Shown: positions 27,360 through 38,090 of the stretch, in pieces
How positions within the stretch are numbered: the first letter of the stretch is position 1
Layout: every line of letters begins with the position of its first letter
Origin: Bacillus salacetis
GTDB taxonomy: Bacteria > Bacillota > Bacilli > Bacillales > Bacillaceae_B
Length of the DNA: 64,000 nt
Direction: 5' to 3'
Assembly (NCBI RefSeq): GCF_003581585.1
Contig: NZ_QXIR01000015.1
Span: 1-64,000, forward strand
Translations under genes and position numbers: made by a program
Notes under the pieces: generated by a model
What the model was told of the DNA's origin: nothing
Database searches by the model: none
Seen by the model: the letters and a program-made list of their open reading frames with translations, nothing else

Positions 27360-27434
27360 GCCAATCTCCCCTTTCAACGTTACCTTATTTTAACACATAC
27401 TTGAAGCTTTTCAGGGGGAGATTGCTTTCTGACA

Positions 27435-27566
27435 TCATTCCCCTTTTTGAGGGGGTTTTTGATATAAATTTTGAATCATTATTTTTTTGGTGGCCACTCT
27501 GCAAATATCACAAATATTTTCCTGTTCAAACAGGCGCCGGCATTGTTCGCAATAAAACTTTTCCAT
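27435..27566 (-). CDS. Tiny two-CxxC zinc-ribbon protein
   Basis: 43 aa. It starts MEKFYCEQCRRLFEQENICD and continues ICRV, so CEQC and CDIC form a likely zinc knuckle, followed by a basic tail. GGAGG lies eight bases before the ATG. It lies between the SDR gene and the 53-bp array. No family recognised. Confidence 0.65.
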   Translation of the reverse strand: MEKFYCEQCRRLFEQENICDICRVATKKIMIQNLYQKPPQKGE

Positions 27567-27712
27567 TACAAAAACCTCCAAGAAATCGTTCTTCTATTTT
27601 ATGCGCGACGGCTGTATTTGGTGTCTGGAATTTTACTTGTGGGTTTCTTCACTGGAATGCGGGTTCAGGGTCTGGCTGGAATCGTACCCTTTTGGACTTG
27701 AATTTCTTCTTG

Positions 27713-28538
27713 TAGTGGTACGTTCCGCAACTAATCGTATCCCTTGGACCTTGGTGTCCCTTCTGTAGTAGTACGTTTCTGTTCTAATCGTACCTTTTGA
27801 ATAGGGGTTTCCCTCTTCTAGTGGTACGTTTGGCCGCTAATCGTGCCACTTGGACCTTGGTGTCCTTTCTGTAGTGGTACGTTCTTTTGCTAATCATACC
27901 TTTTGAGTCCAGGTTTCCCTCTTATAGGGGTACGTTTGTGGCTAATCGTACCCCTTGGACCTTGGTAACATTTCTGTAGTGGTACTTTTCTTTATTAATC
28001 ATACCTTTTGAATACGGTTTCCCTCTTATAGCGATACGTTCCGCGGCTAATCGTTCCCCTTGGACCTTGGTGTCCCCTCTGTAGTGGTACGTTTCGCAAC
28101 TAATCGTACCCTTTCGACCTTGGTGTCCCTTCTGTAGTGGTACGTTTCGCAACTAATCGTACCCTTTCGACCTTGGTGTCCCTTCTGTAGTGGTACGTTT
28201 CGCAACTAATCGTACCCTTTCGACCTTGGTGTCCCTTCTGTAGTGGTACGTTCCGCAACTAAACGTACCCTTTCGACCTTGGTGTCCCTTCTGTAGTGGT
28301 ACGTTTCGCGGCTATTCGTACCCTTTCGACCTTGGTGTCCCTCCTGTAGTGGTACGTTTCGCGGCTATTCGTACCCTTTCGACCTTGGTGTCCCTTCTGT
28401 AGTGGTACGTTTCGCAACTAATCGTACCCTTTCGACCTTGGTGTCCCTCCTGTAGTGGTACATTTCGCAACTAAACGTACCCTTTCGACCTTGGTGTCCC
28501 TTCTGTAGTGGTACGTTCCGCAACTAAACGTACCCTTT
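27713..28538. repeat. 53-bp tandem repeat array, 16 units
   Basis: Units begin (TAGTGGTACG) at 27713, 27766, 27819, 27872, 27925, 27977, 28029, 28082 and then every 53 bp to 28506. Two spacings are 52 bp. Each unit has an inverted repeat GGTACG-13 nt-CGTACC. Since 53 is not a multiple of three, no frame stays open across the array, so it is non-coding. A worn partial unit precedes it (about 27679-27712), and GGGTACGATT occurs again beyond its end near 28561. Confidence 0.95.
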
Positions 28539-28637
28539 CATGCCCGTTGCTCGCCCAGTAAGGGTACGATTCCCGTTGCAAACAAGATATCAACGAAAAA
28601 AGCAGTCCCGGGAACCAGGACTGCCAATCTCATATAG

Positions 28638-30649
<2,012 letters not shown>

Positions 30650-30722
30650 TCACCCATAGTCGGACGATTCACGGTCATCCGGTAGAAACTTGCGGGCCAT
30701 ATCCCCGCGATTATATGAGTAA
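30650..30722 (-). ncRNA. Guanine-class purine riboswitch aptamer
   Basis: Minus strand TACTCATATAATCGCGGGGA, then ATATGGCCCGCAAGTTTCTA, then CCGGATGACCGTGAATCGTC and CGACTATGGGTGA. This matches the purine aptamer, with P2 and P3 arms and their kissing loops. The J3-1 residue in GACTATGGG is C, which specifies guanine/hypoxanthine rather than adenine. It controls xpt-pbuX. Confidence 0.97.
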
Positions 30723-30907
30723 GTGATATGAATTTAATTACTAGTATAGCAGGTACTTTCAGGAATACAACCCTTTTTCACAAAATAACACGAACATTAT
30801 AATTATTTTCAAAAATATCATTCGTTTTTGGAGGTTGATTCAACAATTTTCGCTAGTAAAATTCACCTTTTCACCTTCACACATTCTTCACAAATAGTCT
30901 TCCCAGG

Positions 30908-30923
30908 TGTGACATTTATCACA
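30908..30923 (+). promoter_or_regulatory. Fnr-type box upstream of ba3 oxidase
   Basis: TGTGACATTTATCACA is a perfect TGTGA-N6-TCACA palindrome. A -10-like TATTAT lies at 30945-30950; with a start near 30957, the box is centred at about -41.5, the classical activating position. No -35 is evident, as is usual for activated promoters. Confidence 0.65.
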
Positions 30924-30993
30924 GATAGTTATTCCGTTCATCCTTATTATGAAGATAACAAGAAAATGTTACGCCGCGAAAGGAGTGAGCCGC

Positions 30994-31143
30994 ATGGCAA
31001 ACCCGCAGTTACATCATAAAACGAAGGTAAAAGCTGAAGATTCTTCATCACTGAAAGGCACTTTGACTGCAGTATTGATTCTTGGTTTGTTTTTAATTTT
31101 CAGCTGGTTTGGAGTATTTTACATTTTCATAGATCGTTTCTAA
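30994..31143 (+). CDS. cbaD: Cytochrome c oxidase subunit IIa (ba3 type)
   Basis: 49 aa with one C-terminal transmembrane helix (GTLTAVLILGLFLIFSWFGV), like subunit IIa of Thermus ba3 oxidase. The ATG at 30994 follows AAAGGAGTGAG. It is the first gene of the operon. Assignment rests on size, topology and position. Confidence 0.85.
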   Translation: MANPQLHHKTKVKAEDSSSLKGTLTAVLILGLFLIFSWFGVFYIFIDRF

Positions 31144-31162
31144 GTGGAAGGGGAAGATTTTT

Positions 31163-31642
31163 ATGCATATGCACCGTTATGAAAAATGGTGGCTTGCTTT
31201 AGGTACTGGCTCTCTTATTATTTTCTTAATCATTTTAGGAATCAGCGCATTTCATTCTGGTCATACACCTCCGAGTGCCCAGGCGTATATCGATCCTGAG
31301 CAGGTGGACCAAATCGCTCCGTTCAGTGAGCCTGGATTGAAAAAAGTAGAAGGCAGGGACTGGGATTACGAATTGGTGGTTGTCGGTTCCGCTTTCTATT
31401 ACTTCTCTGGGGAAGAAATAAAGGTCCCTTTAAATTCACGGGTGAAAATTATCGCGACGACCAAGGATGTCGTGCACGGTTTCCAAGTGGCAGGCACAAA
31501 CATCAATATGATGCTGGAGCCCGGCTTCATCAGTGAGTACGTAACAACCTTTGACAAGGCCGGTGAATACCTCGTTTTGTGTAATGAATATTGCGGGGTT
31601 GGTCACCATACGATGAAAACAATGATTAAGGTGGTGGAATAG
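31163..31642 (+). CDS. cbaB: ba3-type cytochrome c oxidase subunit II (CuA)
   Basis: 159 aa. One N-terminal membrane helix is followed by a cupredoxin domain. CuA ligands are in KDVVHGFQV (His) and CNEYCGVGHHTM (two Cys, Glu, His, Met). It accepts electrons from cytochrome c on the outer face. Only one base separates it from the subunit I gene. Confidence 0.95.
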   Translation: MHMHRYEKWWLALGTGSLIIFLIILGISAFHSGHTPPSAQAYIDPEQVDQIAPFSEPGLKKVEGRDWDYELVVVGSAFYYFSGEEIKVPLNSRVKIIATTKDVVHGFQVAGTNINMMLEPGFISEYVTTFDKAGEYLVLCNEYCGVGHHTMKTMIKVVE

Positions 31643-31643
31643 C

Positions 31644-33284
31644 ATGCTGGCTAAAGTAGATGTTAGAGATGCACGGTTGGCAATGGCTCATTTATATACA
31701 GCGTTCATCGCCCTCGCACTAGGGGGCCTGGCTGGTTTACTGCAGGTATTAGTAAGATCAGGAAGATTCACCCTTCCAGCGAATATCGGTTACTATCAGG
31801 TATTAACAGTTCATGGTGTTCTATTAGGACTTGTACTTACTACATTTTTTATCATAGGTTTTCAACACGCAGCTATTTCACGGACTTCAGGTACGTATCG
31901 AAAAGGCGCAAGATTGACCGGATGGATTGGATTTTGGGTTATGCTGCTTGGCACAGGAATGGCTGCAGTAATGATCCTTCTGAATGAAGCAACAGTCCTT
32001 TATACTTTCTATGCACCGCTTCAGGCTCACTGGATCTTCTATCTTGGATTGACCTTCGTCGTTATTGGAAGCTGGATTGGCGGAGCCGCCATGATTGCTG
32101 AATATATCAATTGGCGAAAACAGCACCCTGGACAAACCAGCCCGCTGCTCACCTTCATGGCGATTATCAATATGGTTTTGTGGATTGTCGCCACTCTGGG
32201 TGTTGCTGGTACAGTGTTATTTCAACTGCTTCCCTGGTCACTTGGACTTGTCGATGAAGTCGATGTTCTTATCAGCAGGACCTTATTCTGGTACTTCGGC
32301 CACCCGCTCGTATACTTCTGGCTTCTGCCGGCTTACATGGCCTGGTATGTCATCATTCCAAAAGTCATTGGCGGTAAAATTTTCTCAGATTCCCTGGCTC
32401 GGTTGTCTTTCATCCTGTTCCTGCTGTTTTCGATTCCAGTAGGTTTTCACCATCAGTTAGTTGAACCGGGTATTGATGCTGCTTGGAAGTTCTTGCAGGT
32501 CACATTGACGTTCATGGTTGTCATTCCATCACTTATGACGGCATTCTCATTATTTGCAACGTTCGAAATGTACGGCCGCTCCAAAGGGGCCACCGGGTTG
32601 TTCGGCTGGTTCAAAAAGCTTCCTTGGGGAGATGCCCGATTCTGTGTCCCTTTCATTGGAATGGTCGCTTTCATCCCTGCTGGTGCAGGCGGATTGATCA
32701 ATGCTTCCAATCAAATGAACCAGGTTGTCCACAATACCATTTGGGTAACCGGACATTTCCATTTGACACTGGCCACTTCTGTTGTACTTACTTTCTTTGG
32801 CATCGCCTACTGGCTCGTCCCCCATTTAACTGGACGCGTCCTTACTAAGGCCATGAACAGATTAGCGATTGTTCAAGCCATTACATGGGCTGTCGGTATG
32901 AGTATCATGTCTGGCGCAATGCACGCTGTCGGTTTGCTTGGGGCACCAAGACGTTCTTCTTACTCAACTTATGGTGATGCGCAGCAAGCCTTGGACTGGA
33001 TTCCTTATCAAGTAGCACAGGCAGTCGGCGGAACAATTCTTTTCCTTGGAATCATCCTGATTCTCTACATCTTCATCAATCTCGCATTCTTTGCTCCTAA
33101 AGGCGAGGAGGAATTCCCGATTGGCGAAACAGCCGATGAAGCAGAAAAGACACCTATGGTTCTGGAAAACTGGAAAATCTGGCTTACCGTTTTAACAGCC
33201 CTGATCTTAGTAGCCTACACGATTCCATTTGCGGAAATGATTCAAAATGCGCCTCCGGGATCCAAAGGATTTAAATTATGGTAG
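31644..33284 (+). CDS. cbaA: ba3-type cytochrome c oxidase subunit I
   Basis: 546 aa with about 13 membrane helices. Low-spin haem and active-site histidines are seen in VHGVLLGLVL, FGHPLVYFWLLPAY (CuB His and the cross-linked Tyr region), VGFHHQLVEPG (HH) and VTGHFHLTLAT. This is a B-family haem-copper oxidase reducing O2 with high affinity. It completes a three-gene operon. Confidence 0.96.
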   Translation: MLAKVDVRDARLAMAHLYTAFIALALGGLAGLLQVLVRSGRFTLPANIGYYQVLTVHGVLLGLVLTTFFIIGFQHAAISRTSGTYRKGARLTGWIGFWVMLLGTGMAAVMILLNEATVLYTFYAPLQAHWIFYLGLTFVVIGSWIGGAAMIAEYINWRKQHPGQTSPLLTFMAIINMVLWIVATLGVAGTVLFQLLPWSLGLVDEVDVLISRTLFWYFGHPLVYFWLLPAYMAWYVIIPKVIGGKIFSDSLARLSFILFLLFSIPVGFHHQLVEPGIDAAWKFLQVTLTFMVVIPSLMTAFSLFATFEMYGRSKGATGLFGWFKKLPWGDARFCVPFIGMVAFIPAGAGGLINASNQMNQVVHNTIWVTGHFHLTLATSVVLTFFGIAYWLVPHLTGRVLTKAMNRLAIVQAITWAVGMSIMSGAMHAVGLLGAPRRSSYSTYGDAQQALDWIPYQVAQAVGGTILFLGIILILYIFINLAFFAPKGEEEFPIGETADEAEKTPMVLENWKIWLTVLTALILVAYTIPFAEMIQNAPPGSKGFKLW

Positions 33285-33289
33285 ATAAT

Positions 33290-33322
33290 AAAAACAGGCA
33301 TCCAATTTGGATGCCTGTTTTT
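33290..33322 (+). terminator. Terminator of ba3 oxidase operon
   Basis: AAAAACAGGCATCC / GGATGCCTGTTTTT stem with a short loop. Confidence 0.92.
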
Positions 33323-33351
33323 ATTGGTGCATGGTTCGGATTAAAAAGGAA

Positions 33352-33368
33352 AAAAAGCCGGCTTTTAT
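33352..33368 (-). terminator. Short terminator downstream of ypwA
   Basis: Minus strand AAAAGCCGGCTTTTTTT just past the ypwA stop. The stem is only seven base pairs without a loop. Confidence 0.5.
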
Positions 33369-33372
33369 TGCA

Positions 33373-34887
33373 TTAAGATAAGTTATATACACCAGAGTAT
33401 TTCTCTGTCAAGTAGTTTACAAGGTGAGCGGCGTTCAGCCCTTCCCCTGTTACTTCTGTCAGGATCTCAAGCGGTTTTTTCATTTTTCCCCACTGGTGGA
33501 CATTCTTTGTCATCCATTCGCGGATCGGGGCAAGGTCCCCTTTTTCTAGTAATTCATCATAGTGAGGAATATCTTTAATCATAGCCTGCTTGAATTGGGC
33601 TGCATACATGTAGCCGAGTGCGTAGGATGGGAAGTATCCAAAGCTTCCGCCTGCCCAATGGACATCCTGCAGAACCCCTCTCGCATTCGTTTCTGGACGT
33701 ATTCCCAAATATTCCTCATATTTGTCATTCCAGATTTGCGGCAGGTCTTTCACTTCGATTTCATCATTGAAAAGGCCTTTTTCAATTTCATATCTGATCA
33801 TGATGTGGAGCGGATATGTCAGTTCATCGGCTTCAATTCTGATCAAAGAAGGCTTTGATTCATTGATGGCACGGTAAAATTCATCAAGTTCCACACTATC
33901 AAACTGCCCATTTCCATACTCTTTAAGGAGAGAGTAGTTCTTTTTCCAGAAGGAATAGTTTCGTCCTACGAAGTTTTCATAGAATAGTGATTGCGATTCA
34001 TGGATCCCCATGGACGTCCCGGTAGCCAGAGGAGTCCCTGTTAAGTCGCTTGAAATATTTTGTTCATAAAGTGCGTGGCCGCCTTCATGGATGGTTCCAA
34101 ATATGGCTGTCCTCCAGTCACCCTCATCGTATTTCGTTGTAACCCTTACATCCCCCGGATTTAAGCCGATGGCAAATGGGTGGACCGTTTCGTCCAGTCT
34201 GCCTGAATTGAAATCATAGCCCATTTGTTCAAGGATTTTCAGGCTGAATTCCTTCTGGTTTTCTTTAGGGAACTGTTCAAAGATGAAGTCCGTTTTTGGC
34301 TTGTTGCTGCTTTCACTGATACGCTGCACAAGCGGAACGATTTTTTCACGAAGTTCCCCGAACACTCTGTCCAGTACCTCGACGGTGACACCTGGTTCAT
34401 ACATGTCAAGCAATGTATTATATTTATTGCCCTCGTATCCCCAATAGCCAATGAATTTCTTGGTTATTTCCACCAATTTTTCCAAGTAAGGCTGGAAGGA
34501 ATCGAAGTCATCATTGGCTTTGGCACCTTCCCAGGCACTTTCTGCTTTGGATTGCAGGACAACATATTCCTTGTATTCATCTGCAGGGATTTTTTTGTTC
34601 CGGTCATATTCTTTTTGGCATTCTTCCAAAACCTTAAGGGCCATTTGTGATAGTCCATCTTTTTGTGTGGATAATTTAGCTATGTATGCTGCCATTTCTT
34701 CACTGGTTGACATTTGGAATACTTCAGAAGATAGCAGTCCTATGACTTCTGAGCGCTGTTCAACCCCGTTCTTAGGAGCCCCTGTCCTCAAATCCCAAAA
34801 AATAAGACCCAGTGCTTCATTATAGGCTGACATCTTTTTCACATATTCTAAGAAGTCTTTTTCAATCTCTTTAATTTCTGTTGTCAT
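33373..34887 (-). CDS. ypwA: M32 family metallocarboxypeptidase YpwA
   Basis: 504 aa, Taq/YpwA family length. Zinc motif HEGGH (HExxH-type, about residue 266) with a downstream Glu in GIHESQSLFYEN. It removes C-terminal residues from peptides in the cytoplasm. RBS AGGGGGAG. Confidence 0.96.
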   Translation of the reverse strand: MTTEIKEIEKDFLEYVKKMSAYNEALGLIFWDLRTGAPKNGVEQRSEVIGLLSSEVFQMSTSEEMAAYIAKLSTQKDGLSQMALKVLEECQKEYDRNKKIPADEYKEYVVLQSKAESAWEGAKANDDFDSFQPYLEKLVEITKKFIGYWGYEGNKYNTLLDMYEPGVTVEVLDRVFGELREKIVPLVQRISESSNKPKTDFIFEQFPKENQKEFSLKILEQMGYDFNSGRLDETVHPFAIGLNPGDVRVTTKYDEGDWRTAIFGTIHEGGHALYEQNISSDLTGTPLATGTSMGIHESQSLFYENFVGRNYSFWKKNYSLLKEYGNGQFDSVELDEFYRAINESKPSLIRIEADELTYPLHIMIRYEIEKGLFNDEIEVKDLPQIWNDKYEEYLGIRPETNARGVLQDVHWAGGSFGYFPSYALGYMYAAQFKQAMIKDIPHYDELLEKGDLAPIREWMTKNVHQWGKMKKPLEILTEVTGEGLNAAHLVNYLTEKYSGVYNLS

Positions 34888-34985
34888 GTTACTCCCCCTA
34901 ATCTCTAGCGTCTTTCCAATTTTATCATATTTTTCAGAAAAATACCCGTAAATCCACTTATAAGCCGTTTAGTATTTTGGAAACG

Positions 34986-35114
34986 AATTGTTAATTTCCG
35001 CTACAGGCGCACGGCTCCGCGGGGCGGGCGGTGAGCCTCCTCGGCTGCGCCTGCGGGGTCTCACCTGTCCCGCTAATCCCGCGGGAGGTCGTACCCCTTC
35101 CGCTCCAATTAACC
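34986..35114. repeat. GC-rich palindromic dispersed repeat (Bacillus type)
   Basis: About 130 bp, much richer in GC than its surroundings. It opens TTAATTTCCGCTACAGGCGC and closes TTCCGCTCCAATTAA, with CCGCGGGG, GAGCCTCCTCGGC, GGGGTCTCACC and CCCGCGGGAGG inside. This layout matches a palindromic family common in Bacillus intergenic regions. The rest of 34888-35321 holds no gene. Confidence 0.8.
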
Positions 35115-35321
35115 CTTTATAACTAAAGGTAGGTTGAAACCATTCCTTTTGAAAAAAGTGCGGAAGAAGTAACATGAAAAGTTAATACAAAAAAATTAGC
35201 CTACAAAATTGAAATGATACCTTTGGGTAAGATGTGAAATTAAATCTTCAAAATTACATTGAATGGGAGTCATTATTACTAAAATCTGACTTAGACCGGT
35301 CCAGGCCTATAATTTATAATC

Positions 35322-35357
35322 AACAAACCCCACTCCGATCTCGGAGTGGGGTTTGTT
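35322..35357. terminator. Strong hairpin downstream of ypvA
   Basis: A perfect 17-bp inverted repeat, AACAAACCCCACTCCGA / TCGGAGTGGGGTTTGTT, with a two-base loop. T runs are weak, so termination is likely but not certain. Confidence 0.7.
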
Positions 35358-35413
35358 AAAAATCTGAACGGAAACTATTAGGAATATCTTCAGCTTTTTT
35401 CAGTTTTATATAC

Positions 35414-37318
35414 TTAAAAAGGGAGTACAGCCTTGATTTGCTGCATCCAGGCTGTTTCACTTTCCTTAAGCATGATGGCGACCTTGCCTTCGTCTTCTGT
35501 GGTCCTGATCAGCCGTCCGATTCCCTGTTTGAGTCGAAGGAGCATGTAGGGCAAGTCCACTTCTTCAAAAGGATCGGCTGCATGATTACGTTTGGCATCA
35601 AATACCGGATCCTTTGGCGGGAATGGCAGAGAGTAGATCAATACCTGGGATAATGATTCTCCAGGGATATCGAGGCCTTCCCACAAGTGATAGGAACACA
35701 ATACACTGTCCACTTCATTTTGGAACCGCTCAACGGTTAAGCTGATTTCCTCGTCCCCCTCAAAATAAACGGGGTAAGGAAGTTTTTTATCCTGCAGATA
35801 ATGCTTAAATGCTTCAAGTTCCGATTGCGAGGAGAACAGTACAAGTGTCTTCCCTTCGTTTTCCACTATTTTTTCAAAGCTGTATAAAGACTTTCCTTCT
35901 GGTTGTCCAGAAGTGAAAACCGGTACATCGATCGCCATTTTCTCTTCGTATTCAAATGGGGATTCAACCGAAAAAGACTCATAGTGATCAATCCCAAGAC
36001 TGTTCGCCAAATAAGAAAAATCTTTGTTATTTGAAAGCGTAGCGGAAGAAAAAATGAACGGAATCTTTTGGTTGAATACTTTTCGGCGGAGAATTTCCTC
36101 TACCAATCTTGGCATGATGACAAGCGTTTCATTCCCGCTGCTGCTTTCCAGCCAGTTGATCCCCTTATTTTCTTCCAGGAACAGCTTCAATGAATAAAGG
36201 ATCTGTTCCAGATATTCTTCAATCACCTTAAGCAGGTACTCATCCATTACATACATCTCGGATTCAAATACAAGTTCCTCAGTAAGCTTTTCAATCAAGT
36301 CGATAAGCTTGCGTCCTTCTGACATAACCGCATCTGTTTTTTTGACATGAAGGCGGAAAGCATCTTCTTCTTTCACAGATGCCCTATTTAATTCATGGAA
36401 CCATTTTTCATTCTGCGTAATGATATCCTCGATAAGGTACATGGTGTTTTCACGCATGTCGCTGGCTGTCATTTTTTCCAACAGGCTTTCCAAAGTTTCT
36501 TTTTTGATTCGGTATGTCAGTGCCTTTTGAGAAGCAAATTCAAGCAGATGCCCTTCGTCAAAAATAACAGAGCTTGCCTGAGGGAGAAGAGGAAGCTGCC
36601 CTTCTCTCACACGTGAATCCTTCGTCCAGATGTGTTCCATATAAAAGTCATGTGAACAAACTATCAAATCAGCCGCCTCACGGTAATGATCGCGGTTAAG
36701 AGTTTGGCCGCAGCGATGGCGCTGGGAGCAGGACATACAATCCTGCAGATTATCCCAGCCTACCTTTTCCCATTCTCTATCTGTCAGCTGGCTGTATTCT
36801 TTACGGTCGCCATAACGATGATATTTTGTCATGGACGCCTTTCCATGAACGAATTCAGGAAGTGTATTAAACACCTCCATAAGTTTATCATCCTCAAGCA
36901 TTTCGCCTTCGAGCTTCTGTAAGCAGAGATACTGCTCCCTTGATTTTGCCAGCCTAACGTCCACTTCCAGGTTCAACGCCTGCTCTATTTTTCTGATATC
37001 GCCTTCTTTTTTCACGATCTGTTCAATCAGCGTTTCATCTGCACAGGCAATGATGGCAGGCTTACCTGTGTATCTTGCATAAGCCAGTGCATAGAGTAAA
37101 TAGACCAGTGTCTTTCCGGTCCCTACACCTGCTTCAGCAAACATCACTTTTTTATCTTTATAAGCTTTCAAAACCTGAAAGGCCATGTAGATTTGCTCAT
37201 CCCGCAATTCAAAGCCCTTTTCAGGAAGAAGATCGTAAAAAACATCCCCGATCCAGTCGCCCAGTCCCTCATAGAAAGACTGCTCCTTTGATAACGCAAA
37301 TGGAATTTTCCCTCTCAT
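35414..37318 (-). CDS. ypvA: YpvA ATP-dependent helicase, DinG/XPD-like with Fe-S cysteines
   Basis: 634 aa superfamily 2 helicase. Walker A AEAGVGTGKTLVY (about residue 57), Walker B VIFDEGHLLE (DEGH), motif VI region RLKQGIGRLIRT. Cysteines in YLCLQKL and DCMSCSQRHRCG form an XPD-type Fe-S cluster motif. There is no exonuclease domain, unlike DinG at the right edge. The ATG at 37318 has TGGAGGA upstream; the TTG at 37330 is weaker. Confidence 0.92.
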   Translation of the reverse strand: MRGKIPFALSKEQSFYEGLGDWIGDVFYDLLPEKGFELRDEQIYMAFQVLKAYKDKKVMFAEAGVGTGKTLVYLLYALAYARYTGKPAIIACADETLIEQIVKKEGDIRKIEQALNLEVDVRLAKSREQYLCLQKLEGEMLEDDKLMEVFNTLPEFVHGKASMTKYHRYGDRKEYSQLTDREWEKVGWDNLQDCMSCSQRHRCGQTLNRDHYREAADLIVCSHDFYMEHIWTKDSRVREGQLPLLPQASSVIFDEGHLLEFASQKALTYRIKKETLESLLEKMTASDMRENTMYLIEDIITQNEKWFHELNRASVKEEDAFRLHVKKTDAVMSEGRKLIDLIEKLTEELVFESEMYVMDEYLLKVIEEYLEQILYSLKLFLEENKGINWLESSSGNETLVIMPRLVEEILRRKVFNQKIPFIFSSATLSNNKDFSYLANSLGIDHYESFSVESPFEYEEKMAIDVPVFTSGQPEGKSLYSFEKIVENEGKTLVLFSSQSELEAFKHYLQDKKLPYPVYFEGDEEISLTVERFQNEVDSVLCSYHLWEGLDIPGESLSQVLIYSLPFPPKDPVFDAKRNHAADPFEEVDLPYMLLRLKQGIGRLIRTTEDEGKVAIMLKESETAWMQQIKAVLPF

Positions 37319-37411
37319 AACTTCCTCCAACCTTCATATATCTATTAATCCCGGCAAAGCCAGGTTAGAAATTAAAATAAACCACAAGTAATTAATTGTA
37401 TACTTCTGCAA

Positions 37412-37446
37412 CAGAAAACGCAAGCATCTGCTGCTTGCGCTTTCTG
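37412..37446 (-). terminator. Terminator of the small-gene cluster
   Basis: Stem CAGAAAACGCAAGCA / TGCTTGCGCTTTCTG, downstream of the 37557-37742 gene. Confidence 0.65.
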
Positions 37447-37556
37447 TGTTCCCATTTTGTAAAATGTCTATCCACTCTTAAATTATTGCTTTTGTTATTC
37501 CTCTTTTGGAAGTATTCTAAAACAGCAAAAAAAGAGCTTTGAAACAAAAAACAATA

Positions 37557-37742
37557 TTACGGCTGATTTCGTGGATTGCTGTAGAAAAGTTCATAGGCAA
37601 GAGCATTTGTCAGATCTTCCTTGGCTGACATCAGCCCTCCGATGACTTGACTATCAATCTTTGCCTTTTCTTGTTCTATCATTTCCATTGTTGACTGTAA
37701 CGCCTTAGATATACGATGAAAGTCGATTGACGATCTTTGCAC
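37557..37742 (-). CDS. Small helical protein, unknown
   Basis: 61 aa, mostly helical (ISKALQSTMEMIEQEKAKID), soluble. GTG start with CAGGGAG about ten bases ahead. The position between ypvA and ypsC recalls yptA of B. subtilis, but I cannot confirm homology. Confidence 0.55.
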   Translation of the reverse strand: MQRSSIDFHRISKALQSTMEMIEQEKAKIDSQVIGGLMSAKEDLTNALAYELFYSNPRNQP

Positions 37743-37871
37743 TGCGTACCACTCCCTGAATTTGTATATTGAGTATTATACACAGATTTCATCATTTTTA
37801 TGTCTTGGATAAGTCTCATTTTGTTAGCGGCTATTCATTTCTCACAAGTATACCGCCCTTGCTCTTAATGA

Positions 37872-38045
37872 TCAGCGGGTAAAATAAACCGTGCCAAAAG
37901 ATGCGAGAAACAGGACAGCAAGGACAATCAAAATTTTGACGAATCCTCTTTTGGTAAGAGAACCATCCGACTCTTTTTCACCACGGACTGCAAAAACTGA
38001 AACAAGAACCCCAACGATGATCATCACTGGGAAAAACCACTTCAT
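37872..38045 (-). CDS. Small two-helix membrane protein
   Basis: 57 aa. It begins MKWFFPVMIIVGVLVSVFAV, then a charged loop RGEKESDGSLTKRGF, then a second helix. RBS AAAAGGAGG, seven or so bases from the ATG. No family recognised. Confidence 0.7.
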   Translation of the reverse strand: MKWFFPVMIIVGVLVSVFAVRGEKESDGSLTKRGFVKILIVLAVLFLASFGTVYFTR

Positions 38046-38090
38046 TCTGCCATCCTCCTTTTCTAGTAACCGGATACTAAGGGAATGATA

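Noticed and set aside
27922-28152. 76-aa open frame on the minus strand inside the tandem array
   Set aside because: It is a by-product of the repeats; 53 is not divisible by three, so no repeat peptide is maintained, and there is no RBS.
27713-28538. CRISPR array
   Set aside because: Units are contiguous and nearly identical over their full 53 bp; there are no unique spacers and no cas genes.
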